Shown here: positions 1-9,552 of the stretch, piece after piece
How positions within the stretch are numbered: the stretch's first letter is position 1
Layout: each line of letters starts with the position of its first letter
From: Gonapodya prolifera JEL478
Taxonomy: Eukaryota; Monoblepharomycota; Monoblepharidomycetes; Monoblepharidales; Gonapodyaceae
Assembly: GCA_001574975.1 (NCBI GenBank)
Contig: KQ965751.1
Location: 397,085-412,588 of the forward strand
DNA length: 15,504 bases
Direction: 5' to 3'
Position numbers and translations under genes: made by a program
Notes under the pieces: model-generated
Told to the model about the DNA's origin: nothing
Databases searched by the model: none
Seen by the model: only the letters and a program-made list of their open reading frames with translations

Positions 1-5
1 ACAAA

Positions 6-1065
6 TTAGCACAAACACAAAACACACCCACAGGCAGCAATCAGCATGTCCTTCTCCGCCTCAGCACGCCTGTTCTCCTTTTCCTCAGCGCTTTCCATTT
101 CGTACCTGGTGCGCTGGAAGAAAAGGACCACAATGGGTGAGGTACAAACACAACCTTACACCGTCACTCACATCTCTTGCATACGCCGCCACAAGCGCAT
201 CCAGCGTAGTTTCCTCCTCGTCCTCCCCCGTGCGCTTCTCCCACAAGGCTCCGGTCTGCTCCCACGCCTTTACAAGGTTCGCTACGTTGCGGTCAGCATT
301 GATGTAGGTGACCCCACTGTAAGCAACAGGGTCCTCCTGTATCATTGCCTCTGCAACCGCCATCCACTTTCCCTGCTTTGTCTCACCCTTGTTGTTGATC
401 TCGTACGGACGAATGATGCTGGCGTGGCGCATTAACACAACGTACTTGTCATAGTCCAATGAAAAGTACACCCCGGGCGCCTTCCCTGACTTAGAAGCCT
501 TTGCTGTTGCGGGCTGTTGCCTAACTTGTGTTCTGCGAGATGGGCAAGGAGTAGACGTGAGCCTAGAGGCTTCGGCGAGTGCGGCAGATCGGTCAATGTA
601 CACCTGACATGAAACACAAGTTCACAACCTTTCTACAGGAAAATTGTTACCAAAAACAACTCGCTCACCTGCTTCTCTTCATTGGAAAGCGCCTTCCACA
701 TGTTTCCAATCGTTGCCGGGATCGTAGCAAAGCTCAGATCCGGAAATGCTGCTTTTACCTCCGGGCGCTTCTCCCTGGTAAAGAGCACAAACGGCGCAGG
801 TGCAGACATGGGCAGGGCCGAAATCAATGTCGTAGAGGTTTTTGGTGGGCGTCCGCGGCGCTTGGGGAGGCCTTTCGGGACTGGCGACGGTTTGTTGGGT
901 TCGACAGTTGAAGGGGTGTCTGTGGGTTGGTAGCATCCACAATGGAGCGTAAGAGACACCCAGAACAATCAGCAATCATTGATTGATCCATTTCAATATG
1001 GGAAATTGGGAGCACATGGGCTCACCACTCAAATCATTGTCCAAACCGTCCCCAGCCTTGTCCAT
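6..1065 (-). CDS. AT-hook / HMG-box / SANT-like DNA-binding protein (4-exon model)
   Basis: Probable chromatin or transcription protein of the nucleus. Model exons on the minus strand: 1065-1026, 919-669, 603-172, 113-6; the phases agree and the sum gives about 276 residues. Residues 33-40 (PKRRGRPPK region) form a canonical AT-hook with the GRP core. Residues 52 to about 112 match an HMG box (APFVLFTREKRPEVK, then IGNMWKALSNEEKQ, continued across the 604-668 intron by YIDRSAALAEASR). Residues 140-215 resemble a Myb/SANT-like domain (DYDKYVVLMRH, then GKWMAVAEAM). An acidic stretch and a short charged helix follow. I chose the ATG at 1065 because of its A at -3 and because its splice phase fits; an in-frame ATG at 1212 would add 49 residues. 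The 3' end is unsure: GTGGGT at 31 could be a donor, so the gene may leave the window. The domains are fairly sure, the exact ends are not. Confidence 0.68.
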
Positions 1066-1924
1066 CCTGATTTCTTGCACGCAGCGAGCCCTGGCACCAG
1101 TAATAGCAAAACAAATGTAATTGATGGCGTTCTGGCGTGAAACAGATGTCCGATAGGTTCCAGTGAGCCCAATCGGACACCACGTTTGCAGGTGACAGAT
1201 GACGGTCAGCATTGAGAAACTGGACCGATGAGAATTGCCAACCTTGGCTCACCTGATGAATATCCGAAAATCACGAATTTCCGTCGCCGTTTCCGCAAGG
1301 AAATCGATGATTGTGCGGACTCACAAATCGACCCCCGAGTTTGTGGAAATGCACAATTTATTCCCGCTGCCACTTTTCTTGTGTGCGTCAAAATTGTGAA
1401 AATAAAACTTTGCGCAACGTCTCTAATGTCACAAAATTTATGAATTAAAAATATAACTTCATGTGGTATTTGGGGACATCGACTGGAGCTGAACTCATGT
1501 TTCCCCATAGAAAAAAAATCTACTGGGGTCCCACACAGCACTCAGAGCAGAACACAGAGAGGTTCACAATTGGGCAATGCCCTACTGCCACCTGACCACG
1601 CGTTCAGTCTGGGTGGAAGGACAGCGCTGCACTTCAGGTCGCGTCGCGAAGCAGGTTGTGGCCTTGACAGCTAGGCTCTTTAGAGCGCTAGCCCAGACCA
1701 GCCAGCCATGCCGCTCCGACGGATATATTGAAGCCGTTCACCATGCCAATTTTCCGCCGGGACGTCACTCCGTCAGGCGTCGCTGCACAGATTTTACTCC
1801 ATGCAGCGTCTCAGTGTGTGCGTTCGAGTCTAGTGTACTTTGAGTGTAAAATTTTCACGGCTGAATACTCGCACCTTATATATTGCCGAGCTCAGGGTCA
1901 AAACGGATAAACTAAATAGCCGAT
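1066..1924. other. Intergenic stretch upstream of the HMG-box gene
   Basis: I see no convincing gene here. Open frames on both strands stay under about 112 codons, lack domain signatures and overlap one another. It should hold the promoter of the minus-strand HMG-box gene. The part at 1370-1460 is AT-rich. Near 1879-1894 lies a 16-base word that recurs with one mismatch at 3403-3418, just before the second repeat block. Confidence 0.4.
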
Positions 1925-2525
1925 ACCTTTCCAAAATTTTAAAAGTCTCTGGCCCCAAAACATGGCGTCGAGCTCGGTCGTCGCGCTACACGCTAAACGC
2001 CCTAGCGCGTGTGCATTTTGACCAATTTTACGACATTTCAAGTGCAAAAACACTATGTCTACCGACTTCATGTGTCAAGTGAAATTTGAGCCTGGGTCTT
2101 TAGTTTTGAAGTCTTCAACATGTCCGCCAAGACCAGACCTGCGACGCAGTACATTTTCAAAAGCTGGGGAGTATCTGGCCCCAAAACACGCTGTCGGGCG
2201 CTGTCGTCACGCTACGCTCAAAACGCCTTCGCATGTGTGCATTTTGACCCATTTTACCACGTTTCAAGTGTCAAAAGCACTATGTCTACCGACATCAAAT
2301 GTCAAGTGAAATTTGAGCCTGGGTCTTTAGTTTTGAAGTCTACAACCTGCCCACCCAGGCCAGAGACGCAGCGATATACGTTTTCAAAAAAGTTGGAAAG
2401 TCTCTGGCCCCAAAACATGGTGTTGAGCGCGGTCGTCGCGCTACGCGCTAAACGCCATCGCATGTGTGCATTTTTTGTCGTTTTACCACACTTCAAGTGT
2501 CAAAAGCACTAAGTCTACCGACGGC
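1925..2525. repeat. Degenerate tandem repeat, left block (two full and two partial units)
   Basis: A unit of about 226-229 bases is repeated head to tail. Full units run 2014-2239 and 2240-2468; a partial unit (about 1925-2013) precedes them and a truncated one (2469 to about 2525) follows. Landmarks recur in each unit: CATTTTGACC at the start, then TTTCAAGTG, CTATGTCTACCGAC, AAATTTGAGCCTGGGTCTTT and TCTGGCCCCAAAAC, and CGCATGTGTG at the end. The frames open through it carry no known domain. Spacing between the GGCCCC landmarks is 226 and 229 bases. A further partial landmark (GCATTTTGACTCGTTTTAC) occurs near 2570. Confidence 0.85.
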
Positions 2526-2814
2526 ACGCACTGCGCGGGGCACACGGACCATGGGGTCATCAACTCCATGCATTTTGACTCGTTTTACACAATATCCGTA
2601 TGCGACGGGCATACATCGTGGGTAAATACGAGCAGGGGTGTGCGTAGAGTAAGAATATTTGGCTGATCAAGAGCAGCGTCAGTTTCATTTCCCAATCCAG
2701 GTGAGAGGTGTCACTCTGACGCGTGGGGTCACCGCCACAAGTACGGTAAAATTACCGCGTAAAAAATCTGGAAAACGAATATTTAAACGTCCAAATCAGC
2801 AAGAAAGCAGCAAA

Positions 2815-3270
2815 ATGCTCAGACGCAATACTGTGTCTTGGAGACAGCAATACCCTGGCCCTTTCAGTCGTAAACCAATTAGGCACATGGATTTCGCAAT
2901 GTATCCACGCTACTTCCATGACTCCTCATCTGAGGAGGGCTTGGACCTTTCGGAGATTTGGATGTCGAAAATGGAGAGCGAGTACAAGGAGTATCTGGAC
3001 GAGCCCGTCTTCACCCACAAGTGGAAGGCTACAGTCGAATTTGACGACAGGTCCATTAACGTGACTGAGAAGTTCAGTCAAGCAGAAAAGGAGTCCATTG
3101 TCGATGTGCTCATCCAGCGAAAGTCACCTGAGTTTGATGCTGACAAAAATTGGAGGCAGTTCATTGTATGGCTTGCAACTGGTCCAACGTATGGGTATTT
3201 TGAAGGCATGGAGTTTATCGAAATTGATCACTATGGTGTGCCAGTGTACGAAATTTCTTTTGGTACTTAA
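2815..3270 (+). CDS. Hypothetical protein lying between the two repeat blocks
   Basis: An open frame of 151 codons from the ATG at 2815 to the TAA at 3268-3270. The same frame is open upstream to 2659, but without an ATG. I do not recognise the family. The N-terminal third is basic and the middle has an acidic patch (SSSEEGLDLSE). The C-terminal half has the balanced, Trp/Tyr-rich make-up of a folded domain (HKWKATVEFDDRS, NWRQFIVWLATGP, GYFEGMEFIEIDHYG). That composition differs from the random-looking frames in the repeats around it, which is the main reason to call it. A good donor-like site (CAG then GTGAGA) at 2701 hints at an upstream exon, but no acceptor fits the phase. It could be a gene captured between repeats or the cargo of an element. 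Confidence 0.45.
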   Translation: MLRRNTVSWRQQYPGPFSRKPIRHMDFAMYPRYFHDSSSEEGLDLSEIWMSKMESEYKEYLDEPVFTHKWKATVEFDDRSINVTEKFSQAEKESIVDVLIQRKSPEFDADKNWRQFIVWLATGPTYGYFEGMEFIEIDHYGVPVYEISFGT

Positions 3271-3402
3271 AATATACAAAATAGACCAAACAAGATGTAG
3301 TGGCAATTCACAGCGCAAATTAGCCGTGGATGAATACAGTACACAAATAGTGAAGTAGCTTTTCACACACACTGCAAACATTTAGGTGGCGGCTGTGATT
3401 TT

Positions 3403-3891
3403 TATATTGCCTAGCTCATTTTACCATATTTCAAGTGTCAAACCACTATGTCTACCTACTTCATGTGTCAAGTGTAATTTGAGTCTCAGGGGTGAAGTCT
3501 TGAAGGCTTCAACGTGACAGACTAAGCCAGACATACAGCGCAGTACGTTTTCCAATTTTGAAAAGTCTCTGGCCCAAAAGTACGGTGTTGAGCGCTGTCG
3601 TTGGGCAACGCTCTAAACGCCTTCGCATGTGTGCATTTTGACCCATTTTACCACATTTTAAGTGTCAAACCACTAGTTTGCACGCGCAGTGTGAAATTTG
3701 AGTCTCAGGGGTGAAGTCTTGAAGTCTTCAATATGACCACCTAAGCCAGACATGCAGCGCAGTACGTTTTCAAATTTTGAAAAGTCTCTGGCCCCAAAGT
3801 ACTGTGTTGAGCGCTGTCGTCTGGCAACGTTCTAAACGCCTTCGCATGTGTGCATTTTGACTAATTTTATCACATTTCAAGCTAAAAGAAA
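3403..3891. repeat. Degenerate tandem repeat, right block (two near-full and one partial unit)
   Basis: The same unit as at 1925-2525, in the same orientation: about 3415-3633, 3634-3852 (219 bases) and a truncated start at 3853-3891. TCTCTGGCCC recurs at about 3567 and 3786. These units share changes absent from the left block: TTTGAGTCTCAGGGGTGAAGTC replaces the GAGCCTGGGTCTTTAG version. The two blocks were therefore amplified or homogenised separately. The units end in TTCGCATGTGTG as on the left. Confidence 0.83.
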
Positions 3892-3912
3892 TCTCTATTC
3901 GTATTTCAGAAA

Positions 3913-3987
3913 ATGTCCGACTCTTTGAATGCTTCTGATGTTGCTGCGACTTTGAAGGGAAAGACGGATGATGAGGGGAAACAATAA
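3913..3987 (+). other. 24-codon ORF after an acceptor-like site
   Basis: A short frame beginning ATGTCCGAC and ending in TAA follows TTCGTATTTCAG, which looks like an intron acceptor. It sits exactly where the right repeat block breaks off. It encodes a hydrophilic peptide ending in KGKTDDEGKQ. It could be the last exon of a gene destroyed by the repeats, or chance. I assign no function. Confidence 0.12.
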
Positions 3988-4795
3988 TACAAAGAGGCAG
4001 AAGTTCATCTGTGAAGTGGATATGAAAAACAATCAACCATCGCATATTTTTGTCATTAAATGTTAGCACCAAAAAAAAATTTGAGTTCAGAGATTCCAAA
4101 CGACAGTGGAAATTATTTGTGTCCCATTTCCCTTGAAATATTTCCACTGGGAATTTAAGCACCTCTGTTGGATTTATTTTTTGAAAAATGCATAAAAAAA
4201 TCTTTGTGAAAAGTCAAAGAACACAGCGCAACTCGGCTTGAAAATCTTTAAATTTTAAGTGCCGAAAATATGTTCAAAAATGTCAAAAGCAAACAAAGTT
4301 TTATACACTTTGGAAATTGCGCATTTTCGTAGAAGCTTTTTTGACATGGAAATTACCAAGTCATAAATCGTACAAAGTCAATGGGTTTTCGAAAAACTTT
4401 GTTGAATATGTGAAAAACGGCTGAATTCAAAATTTCTTCATAATCAAACACGAGATAAAATCACTAAGGTTTCTGGAGATTTGGAATCACTTTTGATTAT
4501 TTGAGGAAATTCGCCACTGAAACAGAAAAACTATTTCATGGAAATCATGAAATCTCTGGTGATGGAAGGTTGATTTTTAATGCAGCATCTATTTTCGATA
4601 ATTTTCTCATCTTGAAAGCAAAGCAGCAAATCTCCAATCTTTTACCACAACGTTTTTGGACTTGCAAAAGTTCTGACAAAAAAATTGTAAAATTCCACAA
4701 ATATAATTTTACGTAGTACTTCAAGAAATACCTTGTGAATCACATTCATCAGTAAATCAAAGTGAAATGAAGGGATTCACTTCAAATTATCAAAA
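3988..4795. other. AT-rich intergenic stretch
   Basis: About 800 bases of AT-rich sequence with many runs of A and T and stops in all frames. The longest plus frame (4501-4716) has no ATG and no recognisable domain. I see no RNA gene or long inverted repeat. Only a small 7-base inverted repeat (AATCACG, then CGTGATT) spans about 4794-4818, near the end of the Sel1 remnant. Confidence 0.4.
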
Positions 4796-5156
4796 TCACG
4801 AGATGCTACAACGTGATTTCCCATACACTTTCTTCTGAGCAGTGGTTTTTTCATGAAGTCTTTGTAATTTAATTTGTGCTCGGCTATCTCCTTGCTCAGC
4901 AGCCTTTGTCCACCAAAACACTGCCATTTTTAAGTCCTTCTCCACTCCTTCTCCATTAACGTAGGAAGTTCCAAGATTGAGCTGTGCTGGGGCAAATCCT
5001 TGCTCCGCGGCCTTGATGTACCAAGATGCAGATTCCACAAAGTCCCTTGAAACCAACACGGCCCTTGTCCATCGTGCGGTCTCTCGTTCGCGTCGCTGGA
5101 GTGAGCGGCACGTCACTCGATTCAAACGAGGTTCCTTTCAACGGTCCGTCAATCAT
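4796..5156 (-). pseudogene. Sel1-like repeat protein remnant with a one-base frameshift
   Basis: The minus strand encodes at least one complete and one partial Sel1-like (TPR-type) repeat. Key matches are SASWYIKAAEQGFAPAQLNL, GTSYVNGEGVEKD and WWTKAAEQGDSRAQIKLQ, ending with a basic tail and a stop at 4796-4798. Sel1 repeats are protein-interaction solenoids. The frame leading into them is broken. The ATG at 5156 opens a frame running to DKGRVGFK, and the next residues expected of the repeat (DFVESASWY) continue in another frame. The shift lies at the CCC run at 5044-5046 (plus strand), so one surplus base explains it. With that, the product would be about 119 residues, short for the family. 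An assembly error, or an intron I cannot see, remains possible. Confidence 0.62.
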
Positions 5157-5746
5157 CGCGGTACATCCATACTATGCCTCCTCAGGCGATGAGAGTGAGC
5201 ATACCTAACGGTTCATGTTTTTTTTCGTTTTTTTTCTTCGTCACATCCTTCCAATGTCCAATTCGTCCAAATCACAACAGTGTTCCGGAAGCGTGAGAGA
5301 TTTTTCCGCATCTGCTCTTTCATCGTTTATGGCCGACCGACCACAAAAATGCTTTGAACCTCGATGCCGGAACGTACGGTATCTTCCCAGTGTGAGACTG
5401 ACGGACCTCATTCCCATGAGGTCGGGCATCTCGTCGCGGTCCATTGCCAAGCAATGAGTTTCAGAGACCCCAAGAGTCGAGAAAATATCGGGGACGATAG
5501 GGTAGTTGGTGAATATTTCGATTATGCCCGTCCTTTGCAAAAGCTGTATGGAGACTCTAGTAATTACTTCGCTCATGAGAGCGCGCTGGACGGAAGCCAA
5601 GACTGAAAAGTTCAGAAATAACCAATGACGTTGTAATGGCAGTGAAAATTATGTACAAGGTTAATGAAATTTGTCTCGAATGGAGCAAATCAGCCCGCCT
5701 CGACGAAGACACACAAACAGGAGAGGACGGCCACTCCGCATCCTGA
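5157..5746. other. Unassigned stretch between the Sel1 remnant and PNO1
   Basis: No supported gene. A minus frame at 5241-5600 stays open for about 119 codons but begins without an ATG, matches no family I know and has no low-complexity or domain signature. A T-rich run (TTTTTTTTCG, repeated) sits at about 5218-5238. The right end should hold the 3' untranslated region of PNO1. Confidence 0.35.
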
Positions 5747-6960
5747 CTAGAATCGTTCCTTCAGACGAGCAGAGAGCAAGCGAAGTTTGCTGCACGTGTG
5801 AAAATAAAAGGAGAAATGAGCATCCTTTGTGGGCACCTCCCGACTCCGCCGACCATTCCACGACTCACCTGTACACCTTCCCCGGCGCCGCGCCCAGAAC
5901 CAACTCACAAATCGCGTCTCTCGCAACTTTTATATTGGCCCAACTTCCCAAAATACTGACTCTCGTATCGGCCACCACGATCCGCGTCCGCGTGGCGTTC
6001 TCGATGGCGTATCGTGTCCGCCCGCTTTTTCCCGCCACACGACCAATGGCCCGGGAGAGGTTGTCCCCAGAGAGCGTGCGGATGTCGAGCAGGGAGAAGG
6101 TGTCGAGGTAGAGGTCGTCGAGACGGAGGAGGGCGAGGGCGTCCTTGGGGAGAGGGGAGGTGTGGTGTTAGATACGAGTACGTGAGAGGTACAGTGGGGA
6201 GAGGAGGCAGACTTACTTCAACGTCGAATCCTAGCGCAAAGGCTTTCACGAAGTCGGCACCCTTCTGAACCGCGCCCGAATCTTCTGTCAGCTCCGAGCT
6301 CTGCAACATCACCCCGGTCAGACCACGTCGCAACACATCTTTCGTGGGACAGTCCGAGTTGATCACTCGCCTTTATCTCCACGGCCTTCCCGCGCGTGTT
6401 CATCCGGACCTGCAACTTCATGTGCTCCACGAGCGGGGAGTATATCTTGAGCCAATTTTCTTTCAGGGGTGATAGGCGGTGCGGAGGGATGGGTATGCGG
6501 CGGAAGTCGGATGAGGTGGACTGGCGATGGAAGTGGGTTCATGTCTTCACCTAGGCGAGAAGAGGGCAAGACAACTCACGACTTCTTCAGACGCCTTCAG
6601 TTTATCAAAGTGAGGCTTTTCCGAAGTTCCGTCGACGGACGCGTCTCCATCTTCCACTTCCATCCCGTCATCCTCTCCCCCCTTTGCAGTCTCCACACCA
6701 GTCGCTACCCCAGCCTTCCCCGCCACCTGGGCCTTCCCCGCGACCTTCTTCTTCTTATTCTTGACTGTCAAGGCCTTCTTCTCCGCGGGCTTAGCCTTCC
6801 TCTTGGGCAACTGAAACTCGCCCTCGCCCTCGTCGTCGGATCCGGCATCTGCGACCGCGGTATCAGCCGGTGGTGCTACGGGAGCGGGTGAGACGGCAAA
6901 CGCAGACAGGGGAATGTCCACGGTTGGGATTGGCTCGAGGTCGGGGATGTCGAGGTCCAT
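5747..6960 (-). CDS. PNO1: PNO1/Dim2, KH-domain pre-40S ribosome assembly factor
   Basis: Partner of the NOB1 nuclease. In the family it acts in nucleolar and cytoplasmic maturation of the 18S rRNA 3' end. Exons on the minus strand: 6960-6580, 6520-6371, 6300-6217, 6143-5869, 5789-5747, giving 310 residues with all phases consistent. Diagnostic segments in order are [19 protein letters not shown] (about 134-152), [51 protein letters not shown], the KH core [40 protein letters not shown], and the C-terminal [12 protein letters not shown]. The first 127 residues are a low-complexity acidic and Lys-rich extension with [10 protein letters not shown] and KNKKKKV, likely nuclear localisation signals. 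The ATG at 6960 has A at -3 and G at +4. The intron 6301-6370 begins with GC rather than GT. It lies 304 bases downstream of the hydrolase gene on the same strand. Confidence 0.96.
6301..6370 (-). other. GC-AG intron in PNO1
   Basis: On the minus strand the exon ends GATAAAG and the intron begins GCGAGTG, ending TTGCAG before AGCTCGGAG. Phase 0 on both sides joins EIK to SSELTED, as expected for the family. No GT donor nearby keeps both frame and conserved residues. Confidence 0.75.
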
Positions 6961-7264
6961 AATTGCGATTCCGCGATTCGGGCTGCTGCAAAAGCAAATA
7001 GTTGGGTGACCACGGTCTGCACGGGACACAACCCATCCTCGCTGCATCGATGATCCAAAATAAAAGCGAACGTTGGAGTCGGGTTCAAGTACAGTCATCG
7101 GTCGAAAGATAGAAATTTTATTTTAAAATTTTCAGAACGCGGATCATCAGCACAATATCTACAGATGCACAGTCGTCCTACAGCAACACATCACGACGAG
7201 AAATATAATTTTGTACGTTCAGAATTCTTCGCCAGTCGCCCTTAAAAGTCGGTCGCAAACCAAC
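6961..7264. promoter_or_regulatory. Spacer between the hydrolase and PNO1, holding the PNO1 promoter
   Basis: 304 bases between the minus-strand stop of the hydrolase and the start of PNO1. A frame continuous with PNO1 extends upstream to an ATG at 7098, but the family N-terminus and the start context favour 6960. There is an AT-rich patch at about 7110-7135 and no clear TATA box. Confidence 0.4.
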
Positions 7265-8668
7265 TCACAAAACGAGATGCTTCTGGAAGAACCCGATCGT
7301 GCGGTTCCACGCCACGGCAGAGATGAGCTTGTTGAAGCCAGGGCCGGTCTGCGGAGTGAGAGGTCGTGAGAGTTAGTATGTGTGTCAGGCCAGATTGGGA
7401 ATATTCCGCTTGGTTGACAAACAAACTACGCAAATGCCGCTCTGCAGGCCGCAGCCCACTCCCGCCCCCCCTTTCACGAATCATGCGCCTCCGTCGATAG
7501 CGTCGGACAGCCCCTAGCGGCGTTTGAGCCTCGGGCTCGATGTGCCCCCGTCTCGCAGCTCCTACCTCTAACCCCCTAATCTCCAATCCTCAACCCACCG
7601 CATTCATAAACGCATGCCCGCCCTCCGCATACTGCCAGAACTCGCTCACGTCCTTGCCCGCGGCAGTCAGGTCCTTCTTGAGCCCCTCGGCGGCAGCAAG
7701 GTCGCTGAACCCGGCCACGGCGTCTTTGGACCCGAAGTGGTATTGGGTGGGCATGGCGGTTTTGGCGGGGTCGGCGAGGACCTGATGGGAGCGGGGCGGG
7801 GGTGGGGGTCGCGACGCAAAAATGAAGGTGCAGTGTGAGTGGAAGGGGGTATGATTGGTCAGACTTCAACTGACCTTGGGCGGGATGCCGTAGAAGCACA
7901 CTCCGGCGGACAGTTCGGGAACAAGAACAGTTCCAGCGATGGTGAGCGCTCTGCGGTGTTGGGTTGTGTACGAGGTGACGAAAGTCGAAAGTTAAGAGGG
8001 GAGCGGGTATTTAGAGTAAATTCATGACGAGACGAAGTTCGAAAAGTGGCAAGATATCGGTCGGACACGTACCCTCCCATACAGAAGCCAGTAATTCCGA
8101 CCTGATCACATCCAAGGCATTATCAATCAAACTCATAAAACAACAATCAGAGTCAATGTACCTTCTTGGCGCCCTTCTCCTTCAAGAACACCACAGCCTT
8201 GCGCACGTCTTCGACGGCATTTGGCCAGTCCAGGCCGTCCATGAGGTGGTTGGCCTCGTCGGGGTCGGACGTCACGCGGCCGCGGTACCTGAATTAAAGG
8301 TGGGAGTGAGTGTGAGGAGAGAGAGGGGAGCGGGAAGAGGAAGGAAGGCGATGCGCACAAGTCGATCGCGAGAGCGAGGCCGGGAAGGGCGTCTGCGACC
8401 CGGCGGGTGATGTCGCGGATGTTCTGAAACCATGGATTGGATGGACATTGGGTGAACGAGAGTCCGGGATTGAAAATCACAAGAAGGATACTCACATCAT
8501 TGAGACCCCACCACTCCTGAAGAACAATGACTGCTGCGCCGGTGGATGCTAGAGGGGAGCGAGTTTCGAGTTCGGTGTCAGGAATCGTAAGGGGTGCACA
8601 CGAGAGGGCAACACACCGTCGCCAGCGAGGTATCCCGGGATGTCGTTTCCGAATGTGACGGCGGCCAT
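7265..8668 (-). CDS. Dienelactone hydrolase family protein (alpha/beta hydrolase)
   Basis: A cytosolic alpha/beta hydrolase of the dienelactone hydrolase family. The type enzyme opens dienelactone in chlorocatechol breakdown; the fungal substrate is unknown. Eight exons on the minus strand: 8668-8617, 8548-8496, 8423-8359, 8288-8162, 8101-8073, 7950-7875, 7781-7599, 7348-7265, giving 222 residues. Family features in order: VIVLQEWWGLND with the conserved Glu (E29), DLYRG, then GITGFCMGG with the nucleophile C106, HFGSKDAV with D154, and GGHAFMN with H190, so the triad is complete. The C-terminus WNRTIGFFQKHL is typical. The start MAAVTFGNDIPGY fits the family. The intron 7349-7598 (250 bases) is long for this window, yet nothing expected of the family is missing across it. 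The exon 8101-8073 is only 29 bases long. Confidence 0.94.
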
Positions 8669-9054
8669 TACTGTGTGGAGTGCGATGGGATGTTGACGGC
8701 TGGGAATATCAAGGGTGAGGGAAGGGCTCGGTTAAAAATCGGCTTACTGCCATGAAATTCTTGGCAACAACGTCGAATGGTTTACAGAGGCGTTACAGTC
8801 ACACCTCTTTTCCATTTCTCAGTTCCGGCTAAGAGGTTGTACTCATTATGACCCCGACCCGATGTTGCCCCCAGTGTCCGAGTCGCAAAACGCATGCGCA
8901 CACCCAAAGATAAGCATCCCCTCTTACAACGTTTCCGAGACGATATGCGTCGACAAATTCAAGTTGCAGTGCCGCTCTCGCATCCAAAGAAATGTGCCGG
9001 TGGTTTGTCCGACACCATCTTGCCTGAAAACGTCTGTCGCATTCTCCCGTTGAA
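8669..9054. promoter_or_regulatory. Divergent intergenic region between the hydrolase and the F-box locus
   Basis: 386 bases separating a minus-strand start (8668) from plus-strand ORFs. It should hold the hydrolase promoter. Frames crossing it (for example minus 8829-9203) have no domain match. I see no clear TATA box or repeat. Confidence 0.35.
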
Positions 9055-9552
9055 ATGCCTTCGCTCTTTCGCACAAACGATCCCCGGAGAGCCTCGAGTG
9101 CCGCGAAGAGCAATATTGGGCGTGGCATCGCAGACATCGCAGAGCAACGCTCAACACGCTTGTCCAGGAGAAAGAGCACACGCAGCACCGCATCTGCTGA
9201 CAAAACGCCATCGAACCATTTTCATTCCTTTCAACCATCGTCTGCGTCCGCTCCGGTGCCCGCTCTCCCGCTCTTCTATTCGAAACAACAACTCTCCTCT
9301 CGCTCGACCGTAGATTCCTCCCGACGAAATGAAAAAGAAGGTCAACGTGATTATGGAGTGAGATTCGGCAGCTCTGCGACCACATCTCAGCTGGAATCAT
9401 TTGAGAACGTCCACGTTCGTGTCGTACAGCATAACGTTGTCCAACGTACCACGCATAAAGGGAAGAAACCATCCCGGACACCGTCACCAGAATGCGCTTC
9501 GGAGGAAATGAAGTCCTTGACAACGCGCTCTCAACCGGACCGCCGATGCAAG
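9055..9552 (+). CDS. Ser/Arg-rich ORF, possible first exon of the F-box gene
   Basis: A frame from the ATG at 9055, open for 237 codons to 9768. It ends as an exon at 9552 if the good donor at 9553 (AAG then GTGGGT) is used. The product is Ser/Arg/Thr-rich and looks disordered (LSRRKSTRSTASADK, PSSASAPVPALP, KKPSRTPSPECAS), as fungal N-terminal extensions often are. The downstream F-box is in a different frame. The donor at 9553 joins in phase only to the strong acceptor TTTTGCAG at 9730-9737, which would remove the first half of the F-box. Either this exon belongs to an alternative transcript, or it is chance. An antisense frame of similar length overlaps it. Confidence 0.3.

Noticed and set aside
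1577-1843. Possible tRNA or short gene at 1620-1720
   Set aside because: I could not form a cloverleaf or find box A/B promoter motifs, and the ORF there has no recognisable content.
2120-2512. 130-codon plus-strand ORF, with minus-strand ORFs 2302-2496 and 3770-4162
   Set aside because: They are translations of the tandem repeat unit, open on both strands and differing between copies by frame changes, so not maintained coding sequence.
2659-2814. N-terminal extension of the orphan ORF
   Set aside because: The frame begins with TTG, not ATG, in a fungal gene; the first ATG is at 2815.
1925-3891. CRISPR-like array
   Set aside because: Units of about 226 bases are contiguous and degenerate, without spacers, in a eukaryotic context.
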